Source: Streptomyces sp. RKND-216 (lineage in GTDB: Bacteria; Actinomycetota; Actinomycetes; Streptomycetales; Streptomycetaceae). Taken from it: DNA of 64,000 bases. The notes under the pieces are model-generated. The model was not told the DNA's origin, ran no database searches, and saw nothing but the letters and a program-made list of their open reading frames with translations. Position numbers and translations under genes: made by a program. This document shows positions 17,136 through 25,983 of the stretch, piece after piece. Where the stretch lies: contig NZ_SSBQ01000002.1 in assembly GCF_004795255.1 (NCBI RefSeq), positions 2,561,501-2,625,500 on the forward strand, in the 5' to 3' direction. The number at the start of each line of letters is the position of its first letter. Position 1 is the first letter of the stretch.

Positions 17136-18460
17136 TCCGCAGGCGGACCGGCGGGCCGGCCGCGCGTCTCCGCACCACCTGGTCCGTCCGCGCCCGGGTG
17201 GGCCGCCAGACGACCGCCGACGGCACGCAGGCCTTCCAGGTCGTGCACGTCGCCGGGCAGAGCGCCGATCTCCGCCACCGGCACCTCGCGGTGCCGGGCG
17301 ACGAACCGGTCGCGCTGCCGGCGTTCGCGCCCCATGACGCGCATCCGTTCGGCGTGCAGCCGCAGCAGGCCGGCCGCCAGGGCGGCGTCCTCCGGCGCCA
17401 CGGGTCCCGCCTCGTGCACCTCGGACGCCCCGGACGCCTCAGAAGCCCCGGAGGCCGTAACACCCGGGCCCTCGAGAGCCTCCGCCGCCGCCGCGGCGCG
17501 CTCCGCGCTGAGGCGGCACGCGCCGCTGCCGTGCATCCGGTTGAGCACCAGCCCGGCCAGCGGCATGCGTTCGGCACCCAGCCGTTCCACGAAGTACGCC
17601 GCCTCGCGCAGCGCGTCCCGTTCCGGTGCGGCGACCACCAGGAAGGCCGTGTCGGAGCCCTGGAGCAGCCGGTAGGTGGCGTCGGCGCGGGTGCGGAAGC
17701 CGCCGAAGGTGGTGTCCATGGCCGCGACGAACGTCTGCACGTCGCGCAGGAGGGACGCGCCGAGCAGCTTGTCCAGCGCCCCGGTGAACATCGACAGGCC
17801 GGCCACACCCAGGTTCACGAACTTCATACCGGCCCGGCCGCCGACCTTGGCCGGCGCGGTCAGGAGCCGGATGAACTTCCCGTCGAGGAAGGACCCGAGT
17901 CGCTTGGGCGCGTCCAGGAAGTCCAGCGCGGAGCGGCTCGGCGGGGTGTCGACGACGATCAGGTCCCACTCGTCGCGCGCCCTCAACTGACCGAGCTTCT
18001 CCATGGCCATGTACTCCTGGGTGCCGGCGAACCCGGCGGAGAGCGAGGCGTAGAAGGGGTTCTCCAGGATGGCGCGGGCGCGTTCCTCGTCCGCGTGCGC
18101 CTCGACGACCTCGTCGAAGGTGCGCTTCATGTCGAGCATCATGGCGTGCAGTTCGCCGCCCTTGTCCTCGGCGACGCCCGGTACCCGGCGCGGGGTGTTG
18201 TCGAGTGCGGTCAGACCCATGGACTGCGCCAGCCGCCGTGCCGGGTCGATGGTCAGCACCACGACCTTGCGGCCGCGTTCGGCCGCCCGCAGCCCGAGCG
18301 CAGCGGCCGTGGTGGTCTTCCCGACCCCGCCGGAGCCGCAGCAGACCACGATGCGCGTCTCCGTGTCGTCCAGCAGCGGGTCGATCTCGAGCACCGGCAC
18401 GTCCTCCAGCGCTCCGTGGCTCCGCGCAGCACCACCCGCGGCGCCCGTTCCCGCGCTCAC
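17132..18460 (-). CDS. ArsA/GET3-like anion-transporting ATPase (second of pair)
   Basis: SIMIBI ATPase of the ArsA/GET3 family, 442 residues from GTG at 18460. That GTG overlaps the stop of the partner ATPase as GTGA (18457-18460), which is why I reject the longer frame to 18547. Walker A is CGSGGVGKTTTAAALG, the A' segment is LTIDPARRLAQSMG, and switch II is VVDTPPSRSALDFLD. The Ala/Ser/Glu-rich stretch and Pro/Gly tail lie past residue 330. Streptomycetes carry this ATPase pair next to wblA. No arsenite channel or tail-anchored partner is visible, so the cargo is unknown. Its stop codon shares CTAG with wblA. Confidence 0.88.
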   Translation of the reverse strand: MSAGTGAAGGAARSHGALEDVPVLEIDPLLDDTETRIVVCCGSGGVGKTTTAAALGLRAAERGRKVVVLTIDPARRLAQSMGLTALDNTPRRVPGVAEDKGGELHAMMLDMKRTFDEVVEAHADEERARAILENPFYASLSAGFAGTQEYMAMEKLGQLRARDEWDLIVVDTPPSRSALDFLDAPKRLGSFLDGKFIRLLTAPAKVGGRAGMKFVNLGVAGLSMFTGALDKLLGASLLRDVQTFVAAMDTTFGGFRTRADATYRLLQGSDTAFLVVAAPERDALREAAYFVERLGAERMPLAGLVLNRMHGSGACRLSAERAAAAAEALEGPGVTASGASEASGASEVHEAGPVAPEDAALAAGLLRLHAERMRVMGRERRQRDRFVARHREVPVAEIGALPGDVHDLEGLRAVGGRLAAHPGADGPGGAETRGRPAGPPAD

Positions 18461-19446
18461 TTCCGCACCCCCTGGTCCGCCAGGTCGGCGGCGAGTCCGT
18501 ACAGGCCCGCCAGGTCCACGCCCTCGTCCAGCAGCTCCAGTTCCCACACGGGCAGCCCCAGCGCGTCGACCTCGGCACGCTCGGCCCGTTCCAGGGCGAC
18601 CCGTTCGACGTGCTCGCGCCCCTGTCTCAGCAACGGCGCGACGAGCTGCTCCGCCCGCCCGCCGCGCCCCGCGCCGCCGAGGCCCGCGGCCGCGAACGCC
18701 CGCGCCAGCCCTGCCGGCACGACGTCATCGCCGGCCGCCACGGTCGCGGTGGCCGGCTCGTCCAGCAGCCGGGGGCGCAGCATGTTGACCGCCACGCCGC
18801 CCACCGGCAGTCCGGCGGCCCGCAGTTCGGCGACGCCGTCCACGGTCTCCTGCACCGGCATCTCCTCCAGCAGCGTCACGAGGTGCACGGCCGTCTCGGC
18901 GGACTTGAGGACGCCCATCACGGCCTGGGCCTGCCGGTGCACGGGGCCGACCCGCGCCAGCCCGGCCACCTCGTCGTTCACGCCGAGGAAGCGGGTGATG
19001 CGCCCGGTGGGCGGCGCGTCCATCACCACCGCGTCGTACGCCCACCTGCCGCGCTTGTCGCGGCGTCGCACGGCCTCGCACACCTTGCCGGTGAGCAGCA
19101 CGTCGCGTAGCCCGGGGGCGATGGTGGTGGCGAAGTCGACGGCTCCCATCTTGCGCAGCGCGCGCCCCGCACCGCCCAGTTTGTAGAACATCTGGAGGTA
19201 GTCGAGGAGAGCCCGTTCGGCGTCTATGGCGAGCGCGTACACCTCCCCGCCGCCGTGCGCGACGGCGATCTTCCGCTCCTCGTAAGGCAGCGCCTCCGTC
19301 TCGAAGAGCTGTGCGATGCCCTGGCGTCCCTCCACTTCGACGAGCAGCGTGCGCCTGCCGTCGGCGGCCAGCGCCAGCGCGAGTGCGGCGGCGACCGTCG
19401 TCTTGCCGGTCCCGCCCTTGCCGGTGACTACGTGCAGCCTGCTCAC
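18457..19446 (-). CDS. ArsA/GET3-like ATPase (first of pair)
   Basis: 329-residue ATPase of the same family as its downstream partner. Walker A is VTGKGGTGKTTVAAALAL at the very N-terminus, A' is LLVEVEGRQGIAQLF, where the usual Asp is Glu, and switch II is VVMDAPPTGRITRFL. The two proteins likely form a hetero-oligomer, since ArsA/GET3 enzymes dimerise and the genes are coupled by a 4-bp overlap. Divergent from the DUF4177/RidA operon by about 90 bp. Role unknown; conservation beside wblA is the main hint. Confidence 0.88.
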   Translation of the reverse strand: MSRLHVVTGKGGTGKTTVAAALALALAADGRRTLLVEVEGRQGIAQLFETEALPYEERKIAVAHGGGEVYALAIDAERALLDYLQMFYKLGGAGRALRKMGAVDFATTIAPGLRDVLLTGKVCEAVRRRDKRGRWAYDAVVMDAPPTGRITRFLGVNDEVAGLARVGPVHRQAQAVMGVLKSAETAVHLVTLLEEMPVQETVDGVAELRAAGLPVGGVAVNMLRPRLLDEPATATVAAGDDVVPAGLARAFAAAGLGGAGRGGRAEQLVAPLLRQGREHVERVALERAERAEVDALGLPVWELELLDEGVDLAGLYGLAADLADQGVRK

Positions 19447-19535
19447 GTGTCGGAGCCTAACCAGGACCGGTCCCCCGCACGCGTAGCGCCCCCGTGCCGC
19501 GTCCGTCCCGAACCCGTAGAGGCTAGGGTCGTGCC

Positions 19536-19691
19536 ATGACGAAGTGGGAATACGCGACCGTGCCGCTCCTCGTGCACGCGACGAAGCAGATCCTGGACAC
19601 CTGGGGCGAGGACGGCTGGGAGCTCGTCCAGGTGGTGCCTGGCCCGAACGCCGAGCAGCTGGTGGCCTACCTCAAGCGGGAGAAGGGGTGA
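19536..19691 (+). CDS. DUF4177-type small protein
   Basis: 51-residue protein beginning MTKWEYATVPLLVHATKQ and ending QLVAYLKREKG, typical of actinobacterial DUF4177 proteins, which are small alpha-beta units with the pattern GEDGWELVQV. Its TGA overlaps the GTG of the RidA gene (GTGA at 19688-19691), so it is translated with it. Function unknown. ATG at 19536 is preferred because the preceding TAGGGTC and the family N-terminus agree. Confidence 0.85.
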   Translation: MTKWEYATVPLLVHATKQILDTWGEDGWELVQVVPGPNAEQLVAYLKREKG

Positions 19692-20161
19692 CCGCGGGCG
19701 GCTCCGTCGAGGCGCGGATCGCCGAACTCGGCCTGGCGCTGCCGGAGGTCGCCGCCCCGGCGGGCGCGTACGTGCCGGCGGTGCGGACCGGGTCGTACGT
19801 GTACACGGCCGGCCAGGTGCCGTTCGTGGACGGCAAGCTGCCCGCCGCCGGCAAGGTCGGCGCCGGGGTGAGCCCGGAGCAGGCGAAGGAACTGGCCGGG
19901 GTGTGCGCACTCAACGCGCTGGCCGCGGTCAAGTCGGTGGTCGGCGACCTGGACCGCATCGCGCGCGTCGTGAAGGTCGTCGGGTTCGTGGCCTCCGCTC
20001 CGGACTTCACCGCGCAGCCCGGTGTGATCAACGGAGCCAGCGAGCTGCTGGGCGAGGTCCTCGGCGACAAGGGCGTCCACGCGCGCAGCGCGGTGGGCGT
20101 CGCGGTGCTGCCGCTGGACGCGCCGGTCGAGGTGGAGATCCAGGTCGAGCTGGCGGACTGA
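19688..20161 (+). CDS. RidA-family (YjgF) protein
   Basis: 157-residue RidA-superfamily protein. Canonical RidA hydrolyses reactive enamine/imine intermediates released by PLP enzymes. GTG at 19688 overlaps the DUF4177 stop and follows GAGAAGGGG. The core strand YVYTAGQVPFVDG and the C-terminal VEVEIQVELAD are family-like. The Arg normally in the CIRV-type motif of archetypal RidA is not obvious (SAVGVAVLPLDAPVE), so this may belong to a subgroup lacking deaminase activity. Confidence 0.82.
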   Translation: MTAGGSVEARIAELGLALPEVAAPAGAYVPAVRTGSYVYTAGQVPFVDGKLPAAGKVGAGVSPEQAKELAGVCALNALAAVKSVVGDLDRIARVVKVVGFVASAPDFTAQPGVINGASELLGEVLGDKGVHARSAVGVAVLPLDAPVEVEIQVELAD

Positions 20162-20278
20162 ACGGCGTGACGGCCGGATGACGGGCGGCGCACGCACCGT
20201 CCGGCGGTGCCGCCACCGGGGCGGTGCCGCCGCCGGGCGCCCTCGAACATCCGGCGACCGACCCGTAGCATCCGCCCC

Positions 20279-21181
20279 ATGACCACCAAGAACGGCCAGT
20301 GGTACCCGCCGGAGTGGCCGGAGCGCATCCGGGCGCTCGCGGCGGGCGACCTCACGCCCGTCACGCCGCGCCGGGCCGCCACCGTGATGCTCCTGCGGGA
20401 GACCACCGGGGACGGTGCGGCGGGCGGGGGCGGTGCGGCGGGCGACTTCGCCGTCCACATGCTGCGCCGCCGCGCCTCCATGGCGTTCGCCGGCGGCGCG
20501 TACGCCTACCCCGGCGGGTCCGTCGACCCGCGCGACGAGGCCGAGGACGCGGAGATCGGCTGGGCGGGCCCGGCGCGCTCGGTGTGGGCCGTGCGGTTCG
20601 GCACCGACGAGGCGACCGCGCAGGGCATCGTCTGCGCGGCCGTGCGGGAGACGTTCGAGGAGGCGGGCGTCCTGCTCGCCGGCCCGGACGCGGACACCGT
20701 GGTCGCCGACACCACGGGCGAGGACTGGGAGGCCGACCGCGCCGCGCTCGTGGCGCGCGACCTGTCGTTCGCGGACTTCCTGGCCCGTCGCGGCCTGCTG
20801 CTGCGCAGCGACCTGCTGGGCGCGTTCGCCCGCTGGGTCACCCCGGAGTTCGAGGCACGGCGCTACGACACCTGGTTCTTCGTCGCCGTCCTCCCCGAGG
20901 GGCAGCGCACCCGCAACGCCTCCTCGGAGGCCGACCGCACGGAGTGGATCCGCCCCGCGGACGCCGCCGCCGGCTACGACCGCGGCGACCTGCTGATGAT
21001 GCCGCCCACCATCGCCACCCTGCGGCAGCTTCAGGAGTACGGCTCTCCCGCCGCGGCGCTCGCCGGCTCCGCCGAGCGCGACCTGGACCCGGTCCTGGCC
21101 CAGGCCCGGCTGGACGAGCAGGGACGCATCGAACTGAGCTGGCCGGGCCACGACGAGTTCACCAAGCGGGTGGCGCCGTGA
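20279..21181 (+). CDS. NUDIX hydrolase
   Basis: 300-residue NUDIX-superfamily pyrophosphohydrolase. The conserved catalytic helix is present as AAVRETFEEAGVLLAG (about residue 120), supplying the Glu pair that binds metal, with AYPGGSVDPRDE as the preceding glycine loop. A 40-residue insertion separates the two. The start is ATG at 20279 (MTTKNGQWYPPEW); the open frame reaches farther upstream without a ribosome site. Its TGA overlaps the GTG of the MBL gene, so the two are coupled. Substrate unknown. Confidence 0.85.
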   Translation: MTTKNGQWYPPEWPERIRALAAGDLTPVTPRRAATVMLLRETTGDGAAGGGGAAGDFAVHMLRRRASMAFAGGAYAYPGGSVDPRDEAEDAEIGWAGPARSVWAVRFGTDEATAQGIVCAAVRETFEEAGVLLAGPDADTVVADTTGEDWEADRAALVARDLSFADFLARRGLLLRSDLLGAFARWVTPEFEARRYDTWFFVAVLPEGQRTRNASSEADRTEWIRPADAAAGYDRGDLLMMPPTIATLRQLQEYGSPAAALAGSAERDLDPVLAQARLDEQGRIELSWPGHDEFTKRVAP

Positions 21182-22008
21182 CCGACCCCTCCGCTCTCCC
21201 CGGACGCCCGCTCGGCGGCCCGATCGACGGCTCGGGCTCCCCGCGCGCGCGTTGCGTGCTGGCACCGAACCCGTCGCCGATGACCCTGGACGGCACCAAC
21301 ACCTGGATCGTCGGCGAGCAGGACTCCGACCTGGCCGTGGTCCTCGACCCCGGCCCGCTCGACGAGGGCCACCTGCGGAACGTGATCACGACGGCGGAGC
21401 GGGCCGGCAAGCGCGTCGCCCTCACCCTGCTCACCCACGGCCACCCGGACCACGCGGAGGGCGCGGCCCGCTTCGCGGAGCTGACCGGTACGCCGGTGCG
21501 CGCGCTGGACCCGGCGCTGCGGCTCGGCGACGAGGGTCTGGCGGCGGGCGACGTGATCACGACCGGCGGGCTGGAGCTGCGCGTGGTGGCGACCCCAGGG
21601 CACACCGCGGACTCGCTCTCCTTCCACCTGCCGGCCGACCGTGCGGTCCTGACCGGCGACACCCTGCTGGGCCGCGGCACCACCATGGTGGCGCACCCGG
21701 ACGGCAGGCTCGGCGACTACCTGGACTCACTGCGCCGGCTGCGGTCGCTCACCGTGGACGACGGGGTCGCGACCGTGCTGCCGGGGCACGGGCCGGTGCT
21801 GGAGGACGCGCAGGGCGCCGTCGAGTTCTACCTCGCGCACCGCGCGAACCGGCTCGCCCAGGTGGAGACGGCCGTGGAGGCCGGACACCGCACGGCGCAG
21901 GACGTCGTCGCGCACGTGTACGCGGACGTGGACCGGGCGCTGTGGCCGGCGGCCCAGCTGTCCGTGCGCGCCCAGCTGGAGTACCTGACGGAGCGCGGCC
22001 TGGTGTGA
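21178..22008 (+). CDS. MBL-fold metallohydrolase
   Basis: Zinc hydrolase of the metallo-beta-lactamase superfamily, 276 residues, related to LACTB2/beta-lactamase-like glyoxalase proteins. Metal-binding motif THGHPDHAEG (HxHxDH), then TPGHTADS and LTGDTLLGRG for the third His and bridging Asp, and LPGHGPV for the last His. GTG at 21178 overlaps the NUDIX stop by four bases. A C-terminal helical domain (about 210-276, ending TERGLV) is the winged-helix-like tail of this subgroup. It forms an operon with NUDIX, RidA and DUF4177, ended by the terminator at 22012-22051. Confidence 0.88.
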   Translation: MTDPSALPGRPLGGPIDGSGSPRARCVLAPNPSPMTLDGTNTWIVGEQDSDLAVVLDPGPLDEGHLRNVITTAERAGKRVALTLLTHGHPDHAEGAARFAELTGTPVRALDPALRLGDEGLAAGDVITTGGLELRVVATPGHTADSLSFHLPADRAVLTGDTLLGRGTTMVAHPDGRLGDYLDSLRRLRSLTVDDGVATVLPGHGPVLEDAQGAVEFYLAHRANRLAQVETAVEAGHRTAQDVVAHVYADVDRALWPAAQLSVRAQLEYLTERGLV

Positions 22009-22011
22009 GAC

Positions 22012-22051
22012 GAGCGCCGGGCGGCTCCCCGGAGGGAGCCGCCCGGCGCTC
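22012..22051. terminator. Terminator between MBL gene and crp
   Basis: Perfect 18-bp stem (22012-22029 with 22034-22051; arm begins GAGCGCCGGGCGG) closed by the tetraloop CGGA, immediately after the MBL stop and before the convergent crp stop. It can act in both directions. Confidence 0.88.
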
Positions 22052-22089
22052 GGGGCATGGAGCGGGAGGGCCTCAGGAGGCCGACGGTG

Positions 22090-22764
22090 TCAGCGGCTGC
22101 GCTTGGCCAGCCGCTCGATGTCCAGCAGGATCACCGCACGGGCCTCCAGACGCAGCCAGCCGCGGCCGGCGAAGTCCGCCAGCGCCTTGTTGACCGTCTC
22201 CCGGGAGGCGCCGACGAGCTGCGCCAGCTCCTCCTGCGTGAGGTCGTGCACCACGTGGATGCCCTCCTCGGACTGCACACCGAAGCGGCGCGACAGGTCC
22301 AGGAGCTGCTTGGCGACACGGCCCGGCACGTCGGAGAAGACGAGGTCGGACATCGAGTCGTTGGTGCGGCGCAGCCGCCGGGCGATGGCCCGCAGCAGCG
22401 CGGAGGCCACCTCGGGACGCACGTTCAGCCAGGGCTGGAGGTCGTTGTGGCCCAGGCCCAGCAGCTTGACCTCGGTCAGCGCCGAGGCGGTGGCCGTACG
22501 GGGGCCGGGGTCGAAGAGGGACAGCTCTCCGATGAGCTCGCCGGGGCCCAGGACGGCCAGCATGTTCTCCCGCCCGTCCGGTGAGGTCCGGTGCAGCTTC
22601 ACCTTCCCCTCGGTGACCACGTAGAGCCGGTCGCCGGGGTCCCCTTCGTGGAAGAGTGCTTCGCCGCGGGCGAGCGTCGTCTCGGTCATGGAGGCGCGCA
22701 GCTCGGCGGATTGCTCCTCATCGAGCGCCGCGAAGAGCGGGGCGCGCCGCAGAACGTCGTCCAC
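22090..22764 (-). CDS. crp: Crp-family transcriptional regulator
   Basis: Cyclic-nucleotide-binding-fold regulator of 224 residues. Streptomyces Crp controls germination, growth and secondary metabolism. The N-terminal cNMP-binding barrel includes GDRLYVVTEGKVKLH and the phosphate cassette region GELIGELSLFDPGPRTATASA. The C-terminal winged helix has LTQEELAQLVGASRETVNKALADF as recognition helices. The start is GTG at 22764, 5-6 bases after AAGGAGAG; the longer frame to 22791 has no ribosome site. It is divergent from nth, and a candidate Crp box lies about 65 bp upstream (22828-22841), consistent with autoregulation. Confidence 0.95.
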   Translation of the reverse strand: MDDVLRRAPLFAALDEEQSAELRASMTETTLARGEALFHEGDPGDRLYVVTEGKVKLHRTSPDGRENMLAVLGPGELIGELSLFDPGPRTATASALTEVKLLGLGHNDLQPWLNVRPEVASALLRAIARRLRRTNDSMSDLVFSDVPGRVAKQLLDLSRRFGVQSEEGIHVVHDLTQEELAQLVGASRETVNKALADFAGRGWLRLEARAVILLDIERLAKRSR

Positions 22765-22827
22765 GAGTTCTCTCCTTGTCGACCTGCCCATGGGGATTGT
22801 GGCCCCATGATGCCGGACGGTAAAGCG

Positions 22828-22841
22828 GTGCGATCAGTCAC
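22828..22841. promoter_or_regulatory. Candidate Crp binding box
   Basis: GTGCGATCAGTCAC fits GTG-N6-GNCAC, the motif I recall being reported for Streptomyces Crp. It lies in the divergent crp/nth spacer, where it could control both genes. One short match in GC-rich DNA is weak evidence alone; the position is what makes it plausible. Confidence 0.45.
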
Positions 22842-22845
22842 AAGT

Positions 22846-22875
22846 TTGACGTACGCGCCCGCCCACCCCTACGGC
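22846..22875 (+). promoter_or_regulatory. Candidate promoter for nth
   Basis: TTGACG (22846-22851) and TACGGC (22870-22875) separated by 18 bp, about 115 bp before the nth start and immediately adjacent to the putative Crp box. It resembles a principal-sigma promoter with a weak -10. Confidence 0.35.
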
Positions 22876-22989
22876 AGGGGGCCGATTGAGCCGCGAATTG
22901 CGCTCGTGCGGGGCGAATGTCAGTGGCCCCCTTTAGTCTGGCCGGGTGGCTGATACCCCGGTCGAACGCGCAGGAAGGGGGCCGGGCGA

Positions 22990-23979
22990 GTGACGGAGGC
23001 GGACGATTCCGCTCTGGGCGAACAGGCATCCGGGCAGCACACTGGGGCGACGGAGGGTACACGCTCGGTGAGATCGACGAAGAAGAGCGCAGCGAAGGAC
23101 ACGGCGGCCGGCGCGGCAGGGAGAGGCTCCGGCAGGGAGCCCGCAGCCGCGAAGAAGGCCGAGGAGAAGACCGCGCCGCGGCGGACGGCGGCACGGAGAG
23201 CGGCGGCGCGGAAGCCGGAGTCGCACCTCGCCATGGTGCGGCGTGCCCGGCGCATCAACCGCGAGCTGGCCGAGGTCTACTCCTACGCCCACCCCGAACT
23301 CGACTTCGAGAACCCGTTTCAACTGCTCGTCGCCACCGTCCTCTCCGCCCAGACGACCGATCTGCGGGTCAACCAGACGACGCCCGCGCTGTTCGCCGCC
23401 TACCCGACGCCGGAGGACATGGCCGCCGCCGACCCGGAGAAGCTGGAGGAGCTGCTGCGCCCGACCGGGTTCTTCCGCGCCAAGGCGCGCTCGGTGCTGG
23501 GCCTTTCCGCGGCGCTGCGGGACCACTTCGGCGGCGAGGTGCCGGGCACGATGAAGGACCTGGTCACCCTGCCCGGCGTGGGCCGCAAGACGGCGAACGT
23601 CGTACTCGGCAACGCGTTCGGTGTGCCCGGCCTGACCGTCGACACCCACTTCGGCCGCCTCGTGCGCCGCTTCGGCTGGACCGAGCAGACCGACCCGGAC
23701 AAGGTCGAGAAGGAGATCGCGGAGATCTTCCCGAAGAGCGAATGGACGATGCTCTCGCACCGTCTGATCTTCCACGGCCGCCGCATCTGCCATTCCCGCA
23801 AGCCGGCCTGCGGCGCCTGCCCCGTCGCCCCGCTCTGCCCGGCGTTCGGCGAGGGCGAGACCGACCCGGAAAGGGCCCGGAAGCTGCTCAAGTACGAGAT
23901 GGGCGGCAAGCCGGGCCAGCGCCTGAAGCCCCCGGCCGACTACCCGGGCGAGCCGGCGCCCCCGCTGGGGGCTCGGTGA
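22990..23979 (+). CDS. nth: Endonuclease III
   Basis: DNA glycosylase/AP lyase of base excision repair, removing oxidised pyrimidines. The helix-hairpin-helix [14 protein letters not shown] carries the catalytic Lys and TVDTHFGRL carries the catalytic Asp. The 4Fe-4S loop is C-x6-C-x2-C-x5-C in [17 protein letters not shown]. Residues 1-75 are an added Lys/Ala/Arg-rich, low-complexity tail, common in streptomycetes and perhaps a DNA contact. The catalytic core is of normal size. The start GTG at 22990 is uncertain within this tail. Its TGA overlaps the next gene (GTGA at 23976-23979), so repair enzyme and NUDIX hydrolase are coupled. Confidence 0.95.
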   Translation: MTEADDSALGEQASGQHTGATEGTRSVRSTKKSAAKDTAAGAAGRGSGREPAAAKKAEEKTAPRRTAARRAAARKPESHLAMVRRARRINRELAEVYSYAHPELDFENPFQLLVATVLSAQTTDLRVNQTTPALFAAYPTPEDMAAADPEKLEELLRPTGFFRAKARSVLGLSAALRDHFGGEVPGTMKDLVTLPGVGRKTANVVLGNAFGVPGLTVDTHFGRLVRRFGWTEQTDPDKVEKEIAEIFPKSEWTMLSHRLIFHGRRICHSRKPACGACPVAPLCPAFGEGETDPERARKLLKYEMGGKPGQRLKPPADYPGEPAPPLGAR

Positions 23980-24713
23980 CCCGCCCCTCCCCCGGCCCCT
24001 GCCCGGGGGCCGGGGCGTCCGCGCACGGCCGGAACGGCACCGTGCCCGTCGACGTCGAGATCCGCCCCGACGGCCTGCCTGAGTGGCTGACGCCCGTGCT
24101 GCGGGCCGTCTCCACCGTGCGCCCGGAGCAGCTGAGCCGCTTCCTGCCGCCCGAGGGCGGCGGGCGGCCGTCCGCTGTGCTGATCCTCTTCGGCGAGGGC
24201 GCGCACGGACCCGAGCTGCTGCTGATGGAACGGTCCTCGAGCCTGCGTGCCCACGCCGGCCAGCCGTCGTTCCCCGGCGGCGGGCTCGACCCCGAGGACG
24301 GCGACCCGGACGGCGACGGGCCGCTGTACGCGGCGCTGCGCGAGGCCGAGGAGGAGACCGGCCTCGACCCGTCGGGCGTGCAGCTCTTCGCCACGCTGCC
24401 CGCGCTCTACATCCCGGTCAGCGGCTTCGTCGTCACGCCCGTCCTCGGCTGGTGGCGCCAGCCGACGCCCGTCTCGCCGGTCGATCCGGCGGAGACCGCC
24501 CGGGTGTTCACCGTGCCCGTCTCCGAACTCGCCGACCCGGCCAACCGCGTCACCGTCGTCCACCCCCGCGGCTACCGCGGGCCCGCGTTCGCCGTCGACT
24601 CGGCGCTGGTGTGGGGCTTCACGGCCGGACTCATCGACCGCATCCTGCACTTCGCAGGCTGGGAGCGGCCGTGGGACCGGGAAAACCTCGTCCCGCTCGA
24701 TTGGCAGGCATGA
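23976..24713 (+). CDS. CoA-pyrophosphatase-type NUDIX hydrolase
   Basis: NUDIX hydrolase of the CoA diphosphatase (NudL/PCD1) group, 245 residues. It has the UPF0035 signature [21 protein letters not shown] split across [12 protein letters not shown], then the NUDIX helix [14 protein letters not shown]. The GTG at 23976 overlaps the nth stop. It would hydrolyse CoA or oxidised CoA to 3',5'-ADP and phosphopantetheine; that is a family inference. The next gene (MarP) starts 12 bp downstream, so nth, this gene and marP probably form one operon. Confidence 0.9.
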   Translation: MTRPSPGPCPGAGASAHGRNGTVPVDVEIRPDGLPEWLTPVLRAVSTVRPEQLSRFLPPEGGGRPSAVLILFGEGAHGPELLLMERSSSLRAHAGQPSFPGGGLDPEDGDPDGDGPLYAALREAEEETGLDPSGVQLFATLPALYIPVSGFVVTPVLGWWRQPTPVSPVDPAETARVFTVPVSELADPANRVTVVHPRGYRGPAFAVDSALVWGFTAGLIDRILHFAGWERPWDRENLVPLDWQA

Positions 24714-24725
24714 GACGGTGACGCG

Positions 24726-25928
24726 GTGAACGTGCTGGACATACTGCTCGTGCTCGCGGCCCTGTGGTTCGCCTTCGTCGGCTACCGGCAGGGCTTCGTC
24801 GTCGGCGTCCTGTCCGTGATCGGCTTCCTCGGGGGCGGGCTCGCGGCGATCCTGGTGCTGCCCCCGCTGTGGAGCGAACTTACCGACGACGCGCCCCCGG
24901 GCACGCTCGGCGCGGTGGCGGCCGTCGTCGTCGTCATCGTGTGCGCTTCCGTGGGCCAGGCGTTCACCACGCACCTCGGCAACAGGCTCCGGCGGTACAT
25001 CACCTGGTCCCCCGCCCGTGTGCTGGACGCCACGGGCGGCGCGCTGGTCAACGTGCTGGCCATGCTGCTGGTCGCGTGGCTCATCGGCTCCGCACTGGCC
25101 GGCACCGCACTGCCCACCGTCGGCAAGGAGGTGCGGAGCTCGCGCGTGCTGCTCGGCGTCTCCCAGGTCGTCCCCGAGGACGCCAACAACTGGTTCGCCG
25201 ACTTCTCCTCCGTCCTCGCGCAGAACGGTCTCCCGCAGGTCTTCTCCCCCTTCTCCAACGAGCCCATCGCCGAGGTCCCGCCGCCCGACCCCGCCCTGGC
25301 GAACAGCCCGGTCGTCGCCCGCGCCAAGGAGTCCATCGTCAAGGTCGTCGGCACGGCCACCAGCTGCGACAAGGTCCTCGAGGGCACCGGCTTCGTCTTC
25401 GACGACGAGCGGGTGATGACCAACGCGCACGTCGTCGGCGGCGTCGACGAACCCACCGTGCAGATCGGCGGCGAGGGCCGTCTCTACGACGCCACCGTGG
25501 TCCTCTACGACTGGGAGCGCGACGTCGCCGTGCTCGACGTGCCCGGCCTGGACGCCCCCTCCCTGGAGTTCGCCGAAGGCGACGCGGAGAGCGGCGACGG
25601 CGCGATCGTGGCCGGCTTCCCGGAGAACGGCGCGTTCGACGTACGGTCGGCCCGCGTCCGCGGCACGCTGAGGGCCAACGGCCCGGACATCTACCACCGC
25701 GGCACCGTCCGCCGCGAGGTCTACTCGCTCTACACGATGATCCGCCAGGGCAACTCCGGCGGCCCGCTCCTGACCCCGCAGGGCGAGGTCTACGGCGTGG
25801 TGTTCGCCAAGTCGCTGGAGAACGACCGCACGGGCTACGCCCTCACCGCCGACGAGGTCCTCCCCGACATCAAGGCCGGCAGCACGGACAACCTCGGCCC
25901 CGTCGACAGCCAGAGCTGCGCCCTCTGA
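24726..25928 (+). CDS. marP: MarP-family membrane serine protease
   Basis: Membrane-bound trypsin-like protease of 400 residues. MarP in mycobacteria protects cells from acid and oxidative stress by processing cell-wall enzymes. Residues 1-130 form a CvpA-like domain with four hydrophobic helices. The protease domain has the triad TNAHVV (His), RDVAVLDV (Asp) and RQGNSGGPL (Ser). Two cysteines (TATSCDK and SQSCAL) flank the protease domain and match the disulfide described for MarP. The start is GTG at 24726. Orientation of the domain outside the membrane is a family inference. In the order I recall from S. coelicolor this gene lies next to the alpha/beta hydrolase. Confidence 0.9.
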   Translation: MNVLDILLVLAALWFAFVGYRQGFVVGVLSVIGFLGGGLAAILVLPPLWSELTDDAPPGTLGAVAAVVVVIVCASVGQAFTTHLGNRLRRYITWSPARVLDATGGALVNVLAMLLVAWLIGSALAGTALPTVGKEVRSSRVLLGVSQVVPEDANNWFADFSSVLAQNGLPQVFSPFSNEPIAEVPPPDPALANSPVVARAKESIVKVVGTATSCDKVLEGTGFVFDDERVMTNAHVVGGVDEPTVQIGGEGRLYDATVVLYDWERDVAVLDVPGLDAPSLEFAEGDAESGDGAIVAGFPENGAFDVRSARVRGTLRANGPDIYHRGTVRREVYSLYTMIRQGNSGGPLLTPQGEVYGVVFAKSLENDRTGYALTADEVLPDIKAGSTDNLGPVDSQSCAL

Positions 25929-25983
25929 CGGCGCCCGGCCGTCCCCTCCCGACGGTTCTCGGCGGTCGTCTACGCTGCCCCTT

